DNA from: Macrothele yani | Lineage: Eukaryota > Arthropoda > Arachnida > Araneae > Macrothelidae | DNA: 64,000 nt | Assembly: GCA_039090855.1 (NCBI GenBank) | Contig: CM077011.1 | Span: forward strand, 40,195,501-40,259,500 | Direction of reading: 5' to 3' | In this document: in pieces, positions 53,299-64,000 of the stretch | Numbering within the stretch: position 1 is the first letter of the stretch | Layout of the letters: every line of letters starts with the position of its first letter | Notes under the pieces: generated by a model | What the model was told of the DNA's origin: nothing | The model's database searches: none | Seen by the model: the letters and a program-made list of their open reading frames with translations, nothing else | Translations under genes and position numbers: made by a program

Positions 53299-53513
53299 TT
53301 TTGTTTTGACTGAAGTTTTAACTACCACCGTGAGCAACTCAATGGGATATAAGCAGTCACCAGTTTGTAATTTAGGGACACTGACTTCAGGGAAGGGAGA
53401 GAGCAAGTACCGTAGGACAAACACAAAACCTTGCCTCACTGGGATTCAAACCCGGACCCTTCACGAACGAATCATCATAAGCCAGCTTTTAGATCACTGC
53501 GTTACCGGGGCGG
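53299..53513 (-). mobile_element. tRNA-derived SINE, family 2
   Basis: Same layout as 52141-52357 with more substitutions. Target duplication CCAGGTTCG(A/T)GAT at 53286-53298 and 53514-53526. Confidence 0.88.
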
Positions 53514-53838
53514 CCAGGTTCGTGATGAGCATCACGACTGCACCCTTTTTCAGTCGTCAAATGTGAGGCGGAAGTCCACTCATCTCGTTCGTGTGGAAAA
53601 TTTCAACTGGATAGCGCACTCTGTCACTCTCATCTTCATGTGTTTGTAAATGTTGTTGGAATGAGATCCGCGTTGCAAATACTCTTCGCCCGTTGGAATC
53701 GACGGTTAGTTTTTTTTATTTCTTTTTTTTTTTGGAAAGAATAAACTCGCATGAAACAACAAATGTAAACTTTATTTGATTGACAAATTTATTTAACTAT
53801 TTCACTAAAGACAATACTGTAGTCCAGATTCGTGATTT

Positions 53839-53900
53839 TTTTTGACTGAAGGTTTGACCACCGTGAGCAACTCAATGGGCTATAAGCAGTCGCCTGTAAC
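53839..53900 (-). mobile_element. SINE family 2, 3' fragment
   Basis: Only the tail region GACTGAAGGTTTGACCACCG through ATAAGCAGTCGCC remains; it is the truncated partner of 53299-53513 in the segmental duplication. Confidence 0.75.
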
Positions 53901-54089
53901 ATATTCACTAACAATGGTCAACGGAATGTTTATTTACATCTTTAGATAATGGGTAACGTCTTAGCTACGTGAAAAAACTAGATCAAATGTATATTAAATT
54001 GTATATATATACATTACACAGTCCAACGGCATAACGCAATCAGGTCTTCGAAAGTGTTCGCTGTTCCGATGAGAAGAACTTTCATACGA

Positions 54090-54200
54090 ATGCCTGCTAG
54101 TGTTGCTTTGCGCAACGGTTCGCTCAGAAAAGAGACTTCGGACTTTGGACTGTCTCAGTCCCTCCATACCTCCGCTTTCAACAGCGGGTGAGTCAACCGC
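54090..54200. repeat. Dispersed repeat, second copy
   Basis: GCAACGGTTCGCTCAGAAAAG and the following GACTT block match the reverse complement of 18965-19045. Family unknown. Confidence 0.5.
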
Positions 54201-54658
54201 AGGCGATCGAATGTCAACCTCACGCTTCTCCCATAAACTTTACATGGGAAATTTGCCGCCCCACAATGCCCGAACCGTTGACCCTCTCTCCTTTTTCTCT
54301 TCGACTAGCACATCTACATGGTAAGACTTTTATTTTGATAGCTCAACCATGTCTTTACGTTCAGCCGTTCTCTCAAAATAGAACTCACAGTAAAACACCT
54401 TATAGAATTAATATATAGATTCTATCTGGTTCATCATCTGTTGCTTCAAGTCCTATCACTTAGAGTAATAGAAATTAAGGAAGAAATATTCCTCAGAAAT
54501 ACATGGGAAATTCACTAGGTTATTCAAAGCAGTCAGAATTGTGAACTGAATTGCATGTAGTTTACTGGTCTCCATGGTAACAACTCCTGAGATCCTAAGG
54601 AGATGCTACCATGGAGTGCAATAAACTTAGAGTAATGCTAATGTGGCTTTTTCACGTA

Positions 54659-55345
54659 CAAGGAGTGTTCAAATGAAAAGGTACAAGACGACACTGTGGG
54701 TATAAATGAAGACTTTATTCAAAGTATACACCATAGGCCGTAGCACAACGATCCCATTGATTAACGAGCCGAAGGATTCCTTGTACCCAGAATTCCTGTG
54801 GCCGTGACGAGACCCAGTCCTGCACAGCGTCCTTGAGTTCGTCGTCCGAGTGGAAGCGCTTCCCTTTCAGATGTTTTTTCAGGGGACCAAACACATGGAA
54901 ATCGCAGGGCGACATGTCCGGGCTGTAGGGCGGATGGTCAAGCTGCTCCCACTGGAAATTGGCCAGTTCCGCGTGTGTGACCCTGGAGACGTGTGGACGC
55001 TCGTTATCATGGAGCAGAACCACACCCTCCGCGATGAATAGCAGCCGGTTTAACACCTTCCGCTGTCAGAAATCGGATAACGCCTCGCTGCTCCTCAATC
55101 GTCGAATTTTGCAATGTGAACGCCATCCTGTCCTCATACGCACTGCCGCGTCAATTGGACGGCGCTCTTTATAAGAGCCTCTGCTTTCTCCTGCGCATGC
55201 GGGCGCTCGCGCATGCTCCGATCCACGCCGCCGACTCCAATCGCATCCCTAGATGTGTCGCTACGTTCTCCCATAGCGGCATAGACAAATATGTTAACGG
55301 TTACGTTCTTATGACGTTTCGTACCTTTTCATTTGAACACCCTAG
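54659..55345 (-). mobile_element. Internally deleted mariner
   Basis: About 687 bp with inverted ends sharing GTGTTCAAATGAAAAGGTAC (left near 54665, right near 55341), TA at 54657-54658 and 55346-55347. Half the normal mariner length. Confidence 0.88.
54715..55116 (-). pseudogene. mariner transposase, N and C termini joined by deletion
   Basis: Starts MAFTLQNSTIEEQRGVIRFL, then TAEGVKPAAIHR. The N-terminal helix is then fused to the C-terminal catalytic part IAEGVVLLHDNERPHVSRVT (second Asp), PPYSPDMSPCDFHVFGPLKK (third Asp) and ends GVYFE. The first catalytic Asp and most DNA-binding residues are gone. The C-terminal part is open from 55056 to 54715. Confidence 0.88.
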
Positions 55346-55349
55346 TATA

Positions 55350-55700
55350 AACACGCTAATAATGCTTATATGTAACAAAGTGGTTTTCACAATTTCGTCA
55401 ATTCTTCCAAAACTTTTTATTGAAGAAATACCTCCATAAAAACTGGTCACAAGATAAATGTTAAGAAAACGAAATTAAACAATAACATGACACTCGTCAG
55501 TCAATGCATGTGAAGGCAGCAACAACTCTTTCGTAAGCCTAACTAGCACTAACTCCAGTGGAAGTCATTTTAGTATGATGGTAGATCAATCAGTACCTTC
55601 TGATGATCTTTGGTGACGGAGCAAGGATATTTAAATCGGTGTCTCGTAACACACACTCTCCTGACTAATGGGCATTGTTTGGCACCCATTAGCTTTTGGG
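55350..55700. other. No recognisable feature
   Basis: Spacer between the deleted mariner and the next SINE. Confidence 0.5.
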
Positions 55701-55708
55701 ACTTATTT

Positions 55709-55922
55709 TTTTTAGATCGGGGGTTTAACGACCTCCGTGAGCAACTCAGTGGGCTATAAGCAATCGCCCATCTCTGATTTCGGGTTACTGGTTCCAGGGA
55801 AGGGAGAAAGCCAGCGCCGTAAGAAAAACAAAACATCCATGTCTCATCATATGCTGAACCCTGACCCATTTCGGAGGAATGATCAGAAGCCATCGCTTAG
55901 ACAACTGCGCCACCTCGACGGC
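55709..55922 (-). mobile_element. tRNA-derived SINE, family 2
   Basis: TTTAACGACCTCCGTGAGCA, GTTACTGGTTCCAGGGAAGG and TCAGAAGCCATCGCTTAGAC follow family order. The B box is degraded. No clear target duplication. Confidence 0.8.
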
Positions 55923-55924
55923 CA

Positions 55925-56438
55925 CACAGTATTAAGTTCAGCGGCCTGTTTTGAAACGAACTTTCAAGAGAGGGACGCTTCTTAGAAACAAATCAAAAAT
56001 AGTTTCATTGCTTCCGAACGAAATGAAAACAAACACGAAAATCTATGGTCAAAACAGCTGAGATTCGTATGCGACATCGAATGTAGATGCGTGCTCTGTC
56101 ATTTATGCTGACATGAAAATATTCCTATTAAATGTGCATCACAAGAAGCAAAACACATTTCTTTTCTCGGCATTGTTATTCCAGCAAAGGACGCAATGCT
56201 CGTACATCACTGTGCTGTACATTCAGTTCTTTCCTACAGATCTCGAGTTGGGTAAATTAGTTTACTTATGCGTCATAAAGGATTACGCAGAGTGTATCTG
56301 TCAAACTCATTATCATTTTTTTCCTTTTGAAAGAGAAAATTCATGGCTGCATTAAAGAGAAGCAGAAAGGGCAAAGAAAGGATTTATCACCTGATTGAAA
56401 GACGTATTACCAACTTAAAACAGATATTTTCCGTATTA
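55925..56438. other. No recognisable feature
   Basis: Non-coding spacer before Tc1 copy D. Confidence 0.5.
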
Positions 56439-56440
56439 TA

Positions 56441-57867
56441 CACTGGCGGAAAAAAATCCCAACACCAAGAATGGGTTGTGTTAGATAAACGACAGTTGGT
56501 AGGCGGTGAGAGTACATCTGTAAGATGACGTCTATGCAAATTTCGCGCTCGGCGCATACGTGTGGCGCTAGTAGCGCCCCTCGGAACATGCAAAGCAGGT
56601 TTGCTGTAAATACGCGCTGTAACGTTCGTGAGCGTTAGTTATCGTTGAGATTCGACGTAGTGTATTGGTTTTAGTCAAGAATTCCTTTAAGAAGACGAAG
56701 AAGCCATTATCAACAGCTCACGGAGTTTGAACGAGGTCGTGTAATAGGGCTACGAAAAGGTGGATTTTCTTTCTGCAATATTGCAGAACGACTTGGCAGG
56801 AATGTAGCCACTGTGCATGATTGTTGGCAGCAGTGGTCAAGAAAAGGTACTGCCTCAAGAAGACCGTGTTCAGGCAGGCCACGTGGCACTACTGAGAAGG
56901 AAGACCGCCGCGTACGGCGTATGGCCGTGGTGCATCGTACCGCGGCTGCGGCAGCAATTCCAGGTGCAGTTGCCACCACAGTGACACAACGAACTGTTAC
57001 AAATCGGTAACTTGAAGGACAGCTTCGAGTCAGATGCCCTGTAGCGTGCATTCTATTTACTCCAAACTACTGCCGTTTGCGACGTCAGTGGTGTCAAGCT
57101 AGAGCTCATTGGAGGACGGAGTGGAGATCTGTTGTGTTTTCTGATGAAAGCCGGTTCTGCCTGGGTGCCAGTGATGGCCGTGTGTTGGTTAGAAGGAGGC
57201 CAGGTGAGCGCCTGCAACCAACCTGTCTGCGGCCGAGACACACTGGACGTACACCTCGAGTTATGGTCTGGGGAGCGATTTCCTATGACAGCAGGAGCAC
57301 TCTCGTGGTTATCCCACGCACTCTGACGGCACAGTTGTACATCGGTCTGGTGATTCAACCTGTTGTGCTGCCATTCATGAACAGCATTCCAGGGGGTGTT
57401 TTCCAACTGGATAACGCTCTCCCGCATACCGCTGTTGTAACCCAACATGCTCTACAGAGTGTCGACATGTTGCCGTGGCCTGCTAGATTACCAGATCTTT
57501 CACCAATCGAGCCCTTATGGGATATCATTGGACGAAAACTCCAGCGTCACCCCCAACCAGCATTAACCGTCCCTGTATTGACCGACCAAGTGCAACAGGC
57601 ATGAAACTCCATCCCACAAACTGACATCCAGCACCTGTAAGACACAATGCATGAACGTTTGCGTGCTTGCATTCAACATTCTGGCGGTTACACCGGTTAT
57701 TAATATACCAGCATTTCACATTTGAAATGGCTCTTCTCGCGCTTACAAGAAGCTGTGATCTTGAAACCTTAATCGATTAAATATGTTACCTATACAAATG
57801 TATTGCCGCCATTTCATTCCTCTACAACAATTTTTTCGTGGTGTTGGGATTTGTTTTTCCGTCAGTG
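56441..57867 (+). mobile_element. Tc1 element, copy D
   Basis: 1427 bp between TA at 56439-56440 and 57868-57869. Same terminal repeats as copies A-C with a CACTGGCGG variant at the left end. Confidence 0.94.
56681..57702 (+). pseudogene. Tc1 transposase of copy D, disrupted
   Basis: The start codon is ATT in place of ATG. The N-terminal frame is open to a stop after VTNR (about 57008). The second frame, MRRQWCQARAHWRTEWRSVV, FSDESRF (Asp), FQLDNALPH (Asp), LPDLSPIEPLW (Glu), keeps all three catalytic residues but stops at 57602 where Trp is TGA. A small deletion near the C terminus removes the MTD region. Confidence 0.92.
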
Positions 57868-58039
57868 TATATTCTAGAAATTACCATAATTCTAACAAGA
57901 CTTTTACACACCGGTACACAAAACGCGGTTATTTTGCGTGGTTAGTGGATTCAAGATGTGGTATACACACAGCACAATTATTTACTACTTAAAAAAAACA
58001 ATATACAGATTGCCCTTAAGGTTTTTATCTGGGCAAAAC

Positions 58040-59440
58040 CGGAGGCAGTCCAGTTACTGAAAAAAAATCACGCTTCTGTACGTTAATTGGGAAAGATCGC
58101 GTTTGAAATAAAAAATTACTTTTTATACGTAACCGAGGAAGATCGCGTTTGATAAAACAACGTGACGTTTCTGTTCGTTATCCGGGAAAGATCGCGTTTT
58201 ATAAAAAAGTGACGCTTCTTTACGTTAACTGGAGAAGATCGCGTTTGATATCAAACATGACGTTTTTCTACGTTAACCGGGGAAGATCGCGTTTGACAAA
58301 ACAACGTGACGTTTTTGTGCGTTATACGGGAAAGATAGCGTTTGATAAAAAAAACGTGACGCTTCTCTACGTTATCCGAGGAATATCGCGGTTGATGAAT
58401 AAAAAATCCTGACGCTTGTTTTCAATAACTGGAGAAGATCGCGTTTGAAAAAAAGTGACGCTTCTGCACGTTAGCCGGGGAAGATCGCGTTTGATATTAA
58501 ACAAGACGCTTCTGTACATTAATGGGGTGAGATGGCGTTTGATAGAAGAAAACGTGACGCTTCTGTACGTTATCCAAGGAAGATCGCGTTTGATAAAATA
58601 AAGCATGACGCTTCTGTTCATTAACCGCGAAAGATGGCGTTTGATAAAAATAACAATTATAACGCTTCTGTACGTTAACTGGGAAAGATCGCGTTTGATA
58701 AAACAACGTGACGTTTCTCTGTGTTATCCGGGAAATATAGTGTTTGATAAAAAAAAAATGACGCTTCTGTACGTTAACAGGGGAAGATCGCGTCTAATAT
58801 CAAGCATGACGTTTTTCTACGTTAACCGGGGAAGATTGCGTGTAATACCAAGCATGACGTTTTTCTACGTTAACCGAGGAAGAGCGCGTGTAATACCAAG
58901 CATGACGTTTTTCAACGTTAACCGGGGAAGATCGCGTTTGATAAAACAACGTGATGTTTCTGTGCGTTATCCGGGAAAGATAGCGTTTGATAAAAAAAAA
59001 AAAAAAGTAACGCTTCTGTACGCTAACCGGGAAAAATCTCGTTTGATATCAAACATGACGCTTCTATACATTAACAGGGGAAAATCTCGTTTGATATCAA
59101 ACATGACGCTTCTATATATTAACAGGGGAAGATGGCATTTGATAAAAGAAAACGTGACGCTTCTGTTCATTAACCAGGAAAGATTGCGTTTGATAAAAAA
59201 AAACGTTACGCTTCTCTACGTTATCCGAGGAAGATCGCGTTTGATGAAAAAATTCCTGACGCTTCTGTTCATTAACCGGGGATGATCGCGTTTGATAAGG
59301 AAAACGTGACGCTTCTCTACGTTTTCCTGGGAAGATTGTGTTTAATAAAAAAAAACGTGATGATTCTGTACCTTAACCGGGGAAAATCTGCGCAGAAAAG
59401 ATTGACTGTCCCCCAGAGGGAAGATCACGTTTAATAAATG
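58040..59440. repeat. ~50 bp satellite with higher-order structure, ~28 units
   Basis: About 28 units share GGGAAGATCGCGTTTGATA, an A-rich spacer of variable length, then GTGACGCTTCTGTACGTTAA. Unit types differ in the spacer (AAAACAAC, long A runs, ATCAAACATG). Neighbouring pairs AAAACAAC-type then TTATCCGGGAAAGATAG-type recur at least four times, suggesting a higher-order unit. Long ORFs on both strands arise from the repeat and are not called as genes. Confidence 0.92.
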
Positions 59441-59459
59441 AGCTTTCCGTCTGTTCAGA

Positions 59460-61110
59460 TAACTAGAATAGATTTCCATACAATTAATGCATTGTCGAGT
59501 TACGCCTTGATGGGGGACAATTTAGATGATGGAAATGCTAAACTACGGGAAAATCTAACTTTTCTGTGCAGTAAACTATTATACGTTTGCCAATAGCGTG
59601 TCATTGGCTGTTAGCTCTTCTGTCTGAAGTCGAAAACATCATTAACTAAAAGCATGGGAAACTGAATCGAAAACTCAAACATAGTTTGGATTCATCCTTT
59701 TCATTTAGCTTAACATCCTCCAAAAGAATTTTAGTCTCGTCATATTCGACATCCCTGAGTTACTGTTACTGGTCTTGGGTAAGCGAGACAGTCAGCGTTG
59801 TGCAAAAAAAAAAAAAAAAATACAATATTCACTTCTAAACTAAGGAAAAACCAGAACTGATGACCGACGCCTGAGATAAAAAAGAGCCATTTACTCAGGA
59901 AGTATCATGTTTTGAGTCATGACAATAACTGGTGGGATGATTCAATCCGATTTCGTTGCTCTTTTGTATAACTTTTAAAAGGTACAACTGATCTTCACCA
60001 AATATCTCCGAATGTTTCGAGCAAGTTCTAGCCTCCACTCATATGTTTTATTCTATTTACTTGAAGTTGCTTGGTTTCTTTATAGCCCACATTAAATCCT
60101 GCGGATCAACATTTCACAGATTAGATCCGCGAGATTTCTTCTTATAAAGAAGTTTTCTCACCACTTGCGTAGATTCCATATAGAATTTTTCTTCAACTAA
60201 TCATGAGGAAAATGACAGTTTCCGACTTCGGTATTTATTTATCGAATGTTTGAACACGTTATTTGCTGAAAATATGCGAACTAGATTTCCTAATAATCAA
60301 CAATGGGGAATTGATTTTATGGAAATCTGGCTCACAGACATACGTACGGGAAACCTGCTCCCCAGAAAGCAATTACTGATGAGATGACTGATATTAATGA
60401 TTTCAAAATTGCTTTCGGACTCCAGTGGTAATATTCAGGAATATAGTAGAATACTGCAACTGCGCATGGATGTATCTTTTCTCATTGATGACTCTCCTTG
60501 TCTATTTGACGACCAGTCTCAGAAGAGAAGGAATAAGCGCTTGAATCCATTTTGAGTAGTGGAATCCAAGATCTCTCTGACCCCAGACATGCGAGTCGCG
60601 GTATGGCGCACTTCGATAAACTAAGCGACGTAAGCCTAGATGCGAGTGCGATCAACAATGATGGTGTCACTGGGGAAATTAAACTTGCCACTTTTAATGA
60701 AGCTTTAGAAGCTTTGAAACTATGGAATTAAATTTGCCGTCATATAAAGTGGGTTATCATATAATGTCCGTACGTAACACGTCTTGAAAAGAATCCAACT
60801 AGAATACGAAGTGATGAAATTTTTAAGTCGTATAGTATTTGCAGACATACATATAACCTGATATGGCAAACCTTAAAGACAGCAATATTCTCAGTTTTCG
60901 GAGATGCTACTGAAATATAAGGAAATTCAAAATATACATGCTGTTATGTACCCTTTCTTTCCTACTTTTCTCAGTATCTACCATAAAAAGGGAATAAGAA
61001 AAGAGTCGTTTCTCTACGAGAGGCTAGTCAAAAGTGAAGAAAGAGCTGCGCCCTCACGCGTCTGATTGTCAAACTGAGCTCAGAAAAAATCCCATAAATC
61101 GTAATCTTAA
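59460..61110. other. No recognisable gene or element
   Basis: Short ORFs, a poly-A run near 59804-59820, nothing assignable. Confidence 0.5.
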
Positions 61111-61114
61111 TTAC

Positions 61115-61416
61115 TATTTACATTTGAATGTACACTATCTGAATAAAAGTGTCCGAACACTTGCCTGTAGCAAACTCTCCATATTAGAAAATAATAGACA
61201 TCGAGTTGGTTCTTCTTTTGATGTCATCCCATTCTCCATTCTGCTGGGAAGTCTTTCAATGTTTCGAATATCTAACTGCTGGTACAGATCTTACCTTTTT
61301 GAGGAGTCACTCCTACAAAGCGCGAGGCGAGGATGAGATTGCTAGGTGACATTTAATATTTTATGCACAAATAAGCACTGAAACGATACACATAAACATC
61401 AGTACAATAAATCATA
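61115..61416. repeat. ~302 bp direct repeat, left copy
   Basis: Starts TATTTACATTTGAATGTACA and ends CAATAAATCATA. Matches 62549-62852 closely. Contains ACTATCTGAATAAAAGTGTC, which looks like a Tc1-type end. The pair was probably a tandem duplication before the Tc1 element J entered at the junction. Confidence 0.85.
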
Positions 61417-62548
61417 CACTGTAGTGCAAAAATTAAGGACGAGACGGTTTTTCGAATGTAACGTCATGCAGAAGTGCTCAAAATCGACTGAAATCATACC
61501 TTAAGATCCCGATGATGTAAGAATATGGGACAAGTGAGCAATACCGTCCAAACAAGGAATCCAAAGGATACAAAAGCACTTTATTGAAAAGGTAGCTTCG
61601 TGCACAACTGGACAGAAGACAGAAACGCCCATGTGACAGGCGGCTGACAAGAAAAATCCAGTCTTTAGTAGGGGATATGATTACCCCTGACTGCGTTGCA
61701 GGATTTACAACGTCTGTCCATGCTGAGGACGTGCTTGTCAAGGAGCTGTTGAGGCATCCCAGCCTATTCCTCTTGTTGAGCCAATCGCAGCTGCGGAATC
61801 ATTGCTGGCGGCAGGTGACGTGCTGCCAAGCGTCTCCCAAGAAAGTCCCACACGTATTCGATTGGATTTAGGTGCGGGGACCTTGCAGGCCAATCCATGG
61901 GTTGAATATCTTCACTCTCCAACAGCTCTGCGACAGCCACTGTACGATGAAGTGTAGTGTTGTCGTCCATGAAGAGGAACTCAGGAGGCACAGCACCTCT
62001 AAACAGATGCACGTGTGGCAGGAGAACCTCGGTACAATAGCAGACACCAGTGACTGAACCTCCTTGGAAGATGTGGAGGTCAGTATGGCTACCAAGCATG
62101 ATAACGCTCCAAACGAGAACTCGGCCACCTCCAAACCGGTCCCTTTCGATGATGTTGAAGGAGTGTTTGCGTATTCCCTGCTCTCTCCAGATGTTTATAC
62201 ATCCAGAATCGCTCGTCAGACTAAATCGGCTCTCATCCGTAAAGAGAACTCGACCCCATTGCTGATGTGTCCAGTTCTTGTGTTCCTGGCGCCACAGGAA
62301 CCGCCATTTTCGATGAGCAGGCGTTAATGGAACATACCGTACTGGTCGTCGTGCAAATAGACCACCTTTGTGCAGCCTCCTGGCTACGGTAAAATGCGAT
62401 AAAGGACGTCCAGTTGTCTGTTGCCATGTGCCTTGTGATTTCTCCCGCTGACTGCCGTTTGTCTATTCTCGCCTGTAGGACAATATACCGGTCGTCCGCC
62501 GCCGTGGTGCTAATTTCCCCCTTCGTTCTTAACTTTTGCTCACCAGTG
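61417..62548 (-). mobile_element. Tc1-like element J
   Basis: 1132 bp between TA at 61415-61416 and 62549-62550. Ends CACTGTAGTGCAAAAATTAA and, inverted, CACTGGTGAGCAAAAGTTAA. It sits exactly at the junction of the 302 bp direct repeats. Confidence 0.9.
61666..62530 (-). pseudogene. Tc1-like transposase of element J, two lesions
   Basis: VLQARIDKRQSAGEITRHMA opens the gene; a 1-base shift near 62395 leads into HFTVARRLHKGGLFARRPVR. Catalytic contexts: GRVLFTDESRFSL (first Asp), EFLFMDDNTTLHR (second Asp), SPHLNPIEYVWDFL (Glu). 34 residues separate the last two. A TAG replaces Trp after RLAQQEE; the rest, LDKHVLSMDRRCKSC, continues to NHIPY-stop. All three catalytic residues survive. Confidence 0.9.
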
Positions 62549-62852
62549 TATTTACATTCGAATATACACTATCTGAATAAAAGTGTCCGAACACTTGTCT
62601 GTAGCAAACTCTTTATATTAGGAAAAGAATAGACATCGAGTTGGTCCTTCATTTGATGTTATCCCATTCTTCATTCTTCCGGGAAATCTTTCAATGTTTC
62701 GAATATCTATCTGCTAGTACAGATCTTACCTTTTTGAGGAGTCGCTCCAACAAAGCGAGAGGCGAGGATGATATTGCTAGGTGACATTTATTCTTTTATG
62801 CACAAATAAGCACTGAAAAGATACACATAAAGTTCAGTACAATAAATCACAT
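62549..62852. repeat. ~302 bp direct repeat, right copy
   Basis: Counterpart of 61115-61416, about 90% similar by eye; ends at AATAAATCACATAAATTCC. Confidence 0.85.
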
Positions 62853-62999
62853 AAATTCCTTATTTAAATCTCACTTCGCAACTACGTATCTGTTTTTCGC
62901 ATTTCGTCTCCCTTTAGCTCACCGAGACAAACCAGAAACAAAACCATCAGCGCACCACGGTTGCGGTTCTTGCGTCACCCACAAATAATAAACAATCGC

Positions 63000-63960
63000 C
63001 AGCAGCTGGGCTTCCTCTACTAAGTCCAAGTTCCAACACTCCGTTATATTTTGGCAGGTTTGCTGTAGGAATTGCCTTCTAAACGTGCCACAGGAGCATT
63101 ACCATGTTTGGTCACCGATATCTGGTCTGTCTTGCAGTCAGAGTTACAGTTCATCCCAGAAGTGTTCCATAAGGCTGAGATTGGGGCTGTGTTCAGGCCA
63201 GTCAAGTTCGCCCCTACAAATCGTATCAAACCGTTCCTGCCCGCACCTATCTTTTTGGGCGGTGGGTATTTTCCTCTCGATGAAAAAAGCACCTTCACCG
63301 AACTGTTGTCATAATGTTGGGAGACCAAAATTGGCGAGAATGTCATTATAAGCCTCAGCATTAAGATTCTCGCTCTCTGTGAGTAGGGAATCTTAATGTA
63401 AAATAACCCCAGAATATGATACCGCCTCCAAAAAACTTCACAGTTGGTACAACACACAGTCGGGCAGGTAGCGTTCATCTGATATCTTTCACATTCAGAC
63501 TCATTCGTTGGACTTCCAGATGATAAAGCATGACTAATCACTGCAGAAAACGCGTTTCCGCTGCTACAGGGCCCACTGGCGCAGAGCTTTACACTGCTTC
63601 AACCGACCCTCGGAGTTACCTTTAGTGATGTTTGGCTTGTGTGCAGCTATTCGAGCATGGAAAACCCCTTCCCTTCAGCTCTGGAGGAACGGTATGGCTC
63701 TGGCGTTGCTTCCTGAGGTAGTTTGGGACTTGATAGTGCATGTTGCATCCGAGGACAGGCAATTTTTTCCACCACCAGCTTCAGCACTCTGGCGTCCTGC
63801 CTTGTCGTTTAACGTGGCCTACCATGTCGCGATTGCGCAGTTCTTGCTGCTAGGCATTTCCACTTCAGAATAACGTCACCTACAGTTGATCGGGGAAGTT
63901 TCAGCGGGACAGAATGTTTACGAACTGACTTCATGCTAAGATGGCATGATGACTGAGCTC
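63000..63960 (-). pseudogene. Tc1-like transposase, another lineage, disrupted
   Basis: Minus strand: GVFHARIAAHKPNITKGNSE, RLKQCKALRQWA, RVFCSD-stop-SCFIIWKSNE (first Asp context), CVVPTVKFFGGGIIFWGYFT, then FGEGAFFIERK in place of the expected Asp motif, LDWPEHSPNLSLMEHFWDEL with Glu kept. Multiple frame breaks. The gene runs to the window end. Confidence 0.75.
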
Positions 63961-64000
63961 TGACGTACGGCCTATTTTACTATTCATGCTTGTTTTATGA

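Larger units (their letters stand above)
53155..53900. repeat. ~540 bp segmental duplication, two partial copies
   Basis: The block GGAATCGACGGTTAGTTTTT, T run, AATAAACTCG, GAAACAACAAATGTAAACTT, GTCCAG is present at about 53159-53298 and again at 53693-53838, each followed by family 2 SINE sequence. Only the second copy's SINE is truncated (to about 53900). Confidence 0.8.

Noticed and set aside
58605..59285. 226-codon open frame with repeated LLYVNRGRSRL motif
   Set aside because: It lies wholly in the ~50 bp satellite, and open frames of similar kind occur on the other strand. Openness follows from the repeat, with no domain and irregular unit lengths.

Overview
This 64 kb window is eukaryotic nuclear DNA. 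There are no operons or Shine-Dalgarno signals. It is AT-rich and gene-poor, and nearly everything recognisable is a transposable element or a tandem repeat. The element mix (Tc1, mariner, hAT, RTE, a Jockey/I-type ORF1, a Penelope-like element with a GIY-YIG endonuclease, Helitron debris, several tRNA-derived SINE families) fits an arthropod, possibly a chelicerate. The species is an inference from that mix only. I found no host protein-coding gene, no rRNA and no convincing canonical host tRNA gene.

Layout. 0-5 kb: a broken Tc1 transposase is split by about 4.5 kb holding two SINEs and a full-length RTE retrotransposon (984 aa endonuclease-RT, 12 bp target-site duplication). 7-8.4 kb: a Tc1 pseudogene whose C-terminal codons became a 39 bp minisatellite. 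8.6-11.1 kb: a retroposon with a complete ORF1 but no ORF2, flanked by a perfect 12 bp duplication. 11.4-14.3 kb: a mariner, then an intact Tc1 (copy A, 343 aa transposase). 14.4-18.9 kb: Helitron and RTE debris, and a hAT fragment interrupted by a deleted Tc1 (copy B). 19-25 kb: non-coding DNA, several tandem arrays, and a second Tc1 pseudogene turned into a minisatellite. 25.4-25.9 kb: the first of three miniature LTR elements. 26-31 kb: satellites, a SINE-like unit, a Tc1 and a 32 bp minisatellite. 31.7-37.2 kb: a nested stack in which an AT-rich non-LTR retrotransposon is cut by a miniature LTR element and by a Penelope-like element, itself cut by Tc1 copy C. 38-41 kb: RTE, Tc1 and hAT pieces. 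41-49 kb: mostly unassigned DNA with Penelope, hAT-like and mariner fragments and a SINE. 49-54 kb: the third miniature LTR element inside a tandem repeat, then Tc1, mariner and SINE nesting. 54.6-57.9 kb: an internally deleted mariner and Tc1 copy D. 58-59.4 kb: a satellite of about 50 bp units. 61-64 kb: two further Tc1 lineages.

The most interesting system is a family of short (493-589 bp) elements at 25364-25947, 31800-32388 and 49049-49541. Each has two direct terminal repeats (162 bp in two copies), a tRNA-Lys-type primer-binding site two bases after the upstream repeat, a 5 bp target-site duplication (perfect in two copies, one mismatch in the third) and no coding capacity. Two copies also have a G-rich polypurine tract abutting the downstream repeat. 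These are hallmarks of a terminal-repeat retrotransposon in miniature (TRIM). Both LTRs of every copy contain a sense-oriented tRNA-like module with A and B boxes, partly deleted in one LTR of the third copy. I know of TRIM-type elements carrying 5S rRNA (Cassandra) or hammerhead ribozymes (retrozymes); a tRNA-bearing version would be the tRNA counterpart.

A second theme is that two unrelated Tc1 transposase pseudogenes have each spawned a minisatellite from their own coding sequence. The window also preserves empty-site paralogues and nesting orders from which insertion history can be read.
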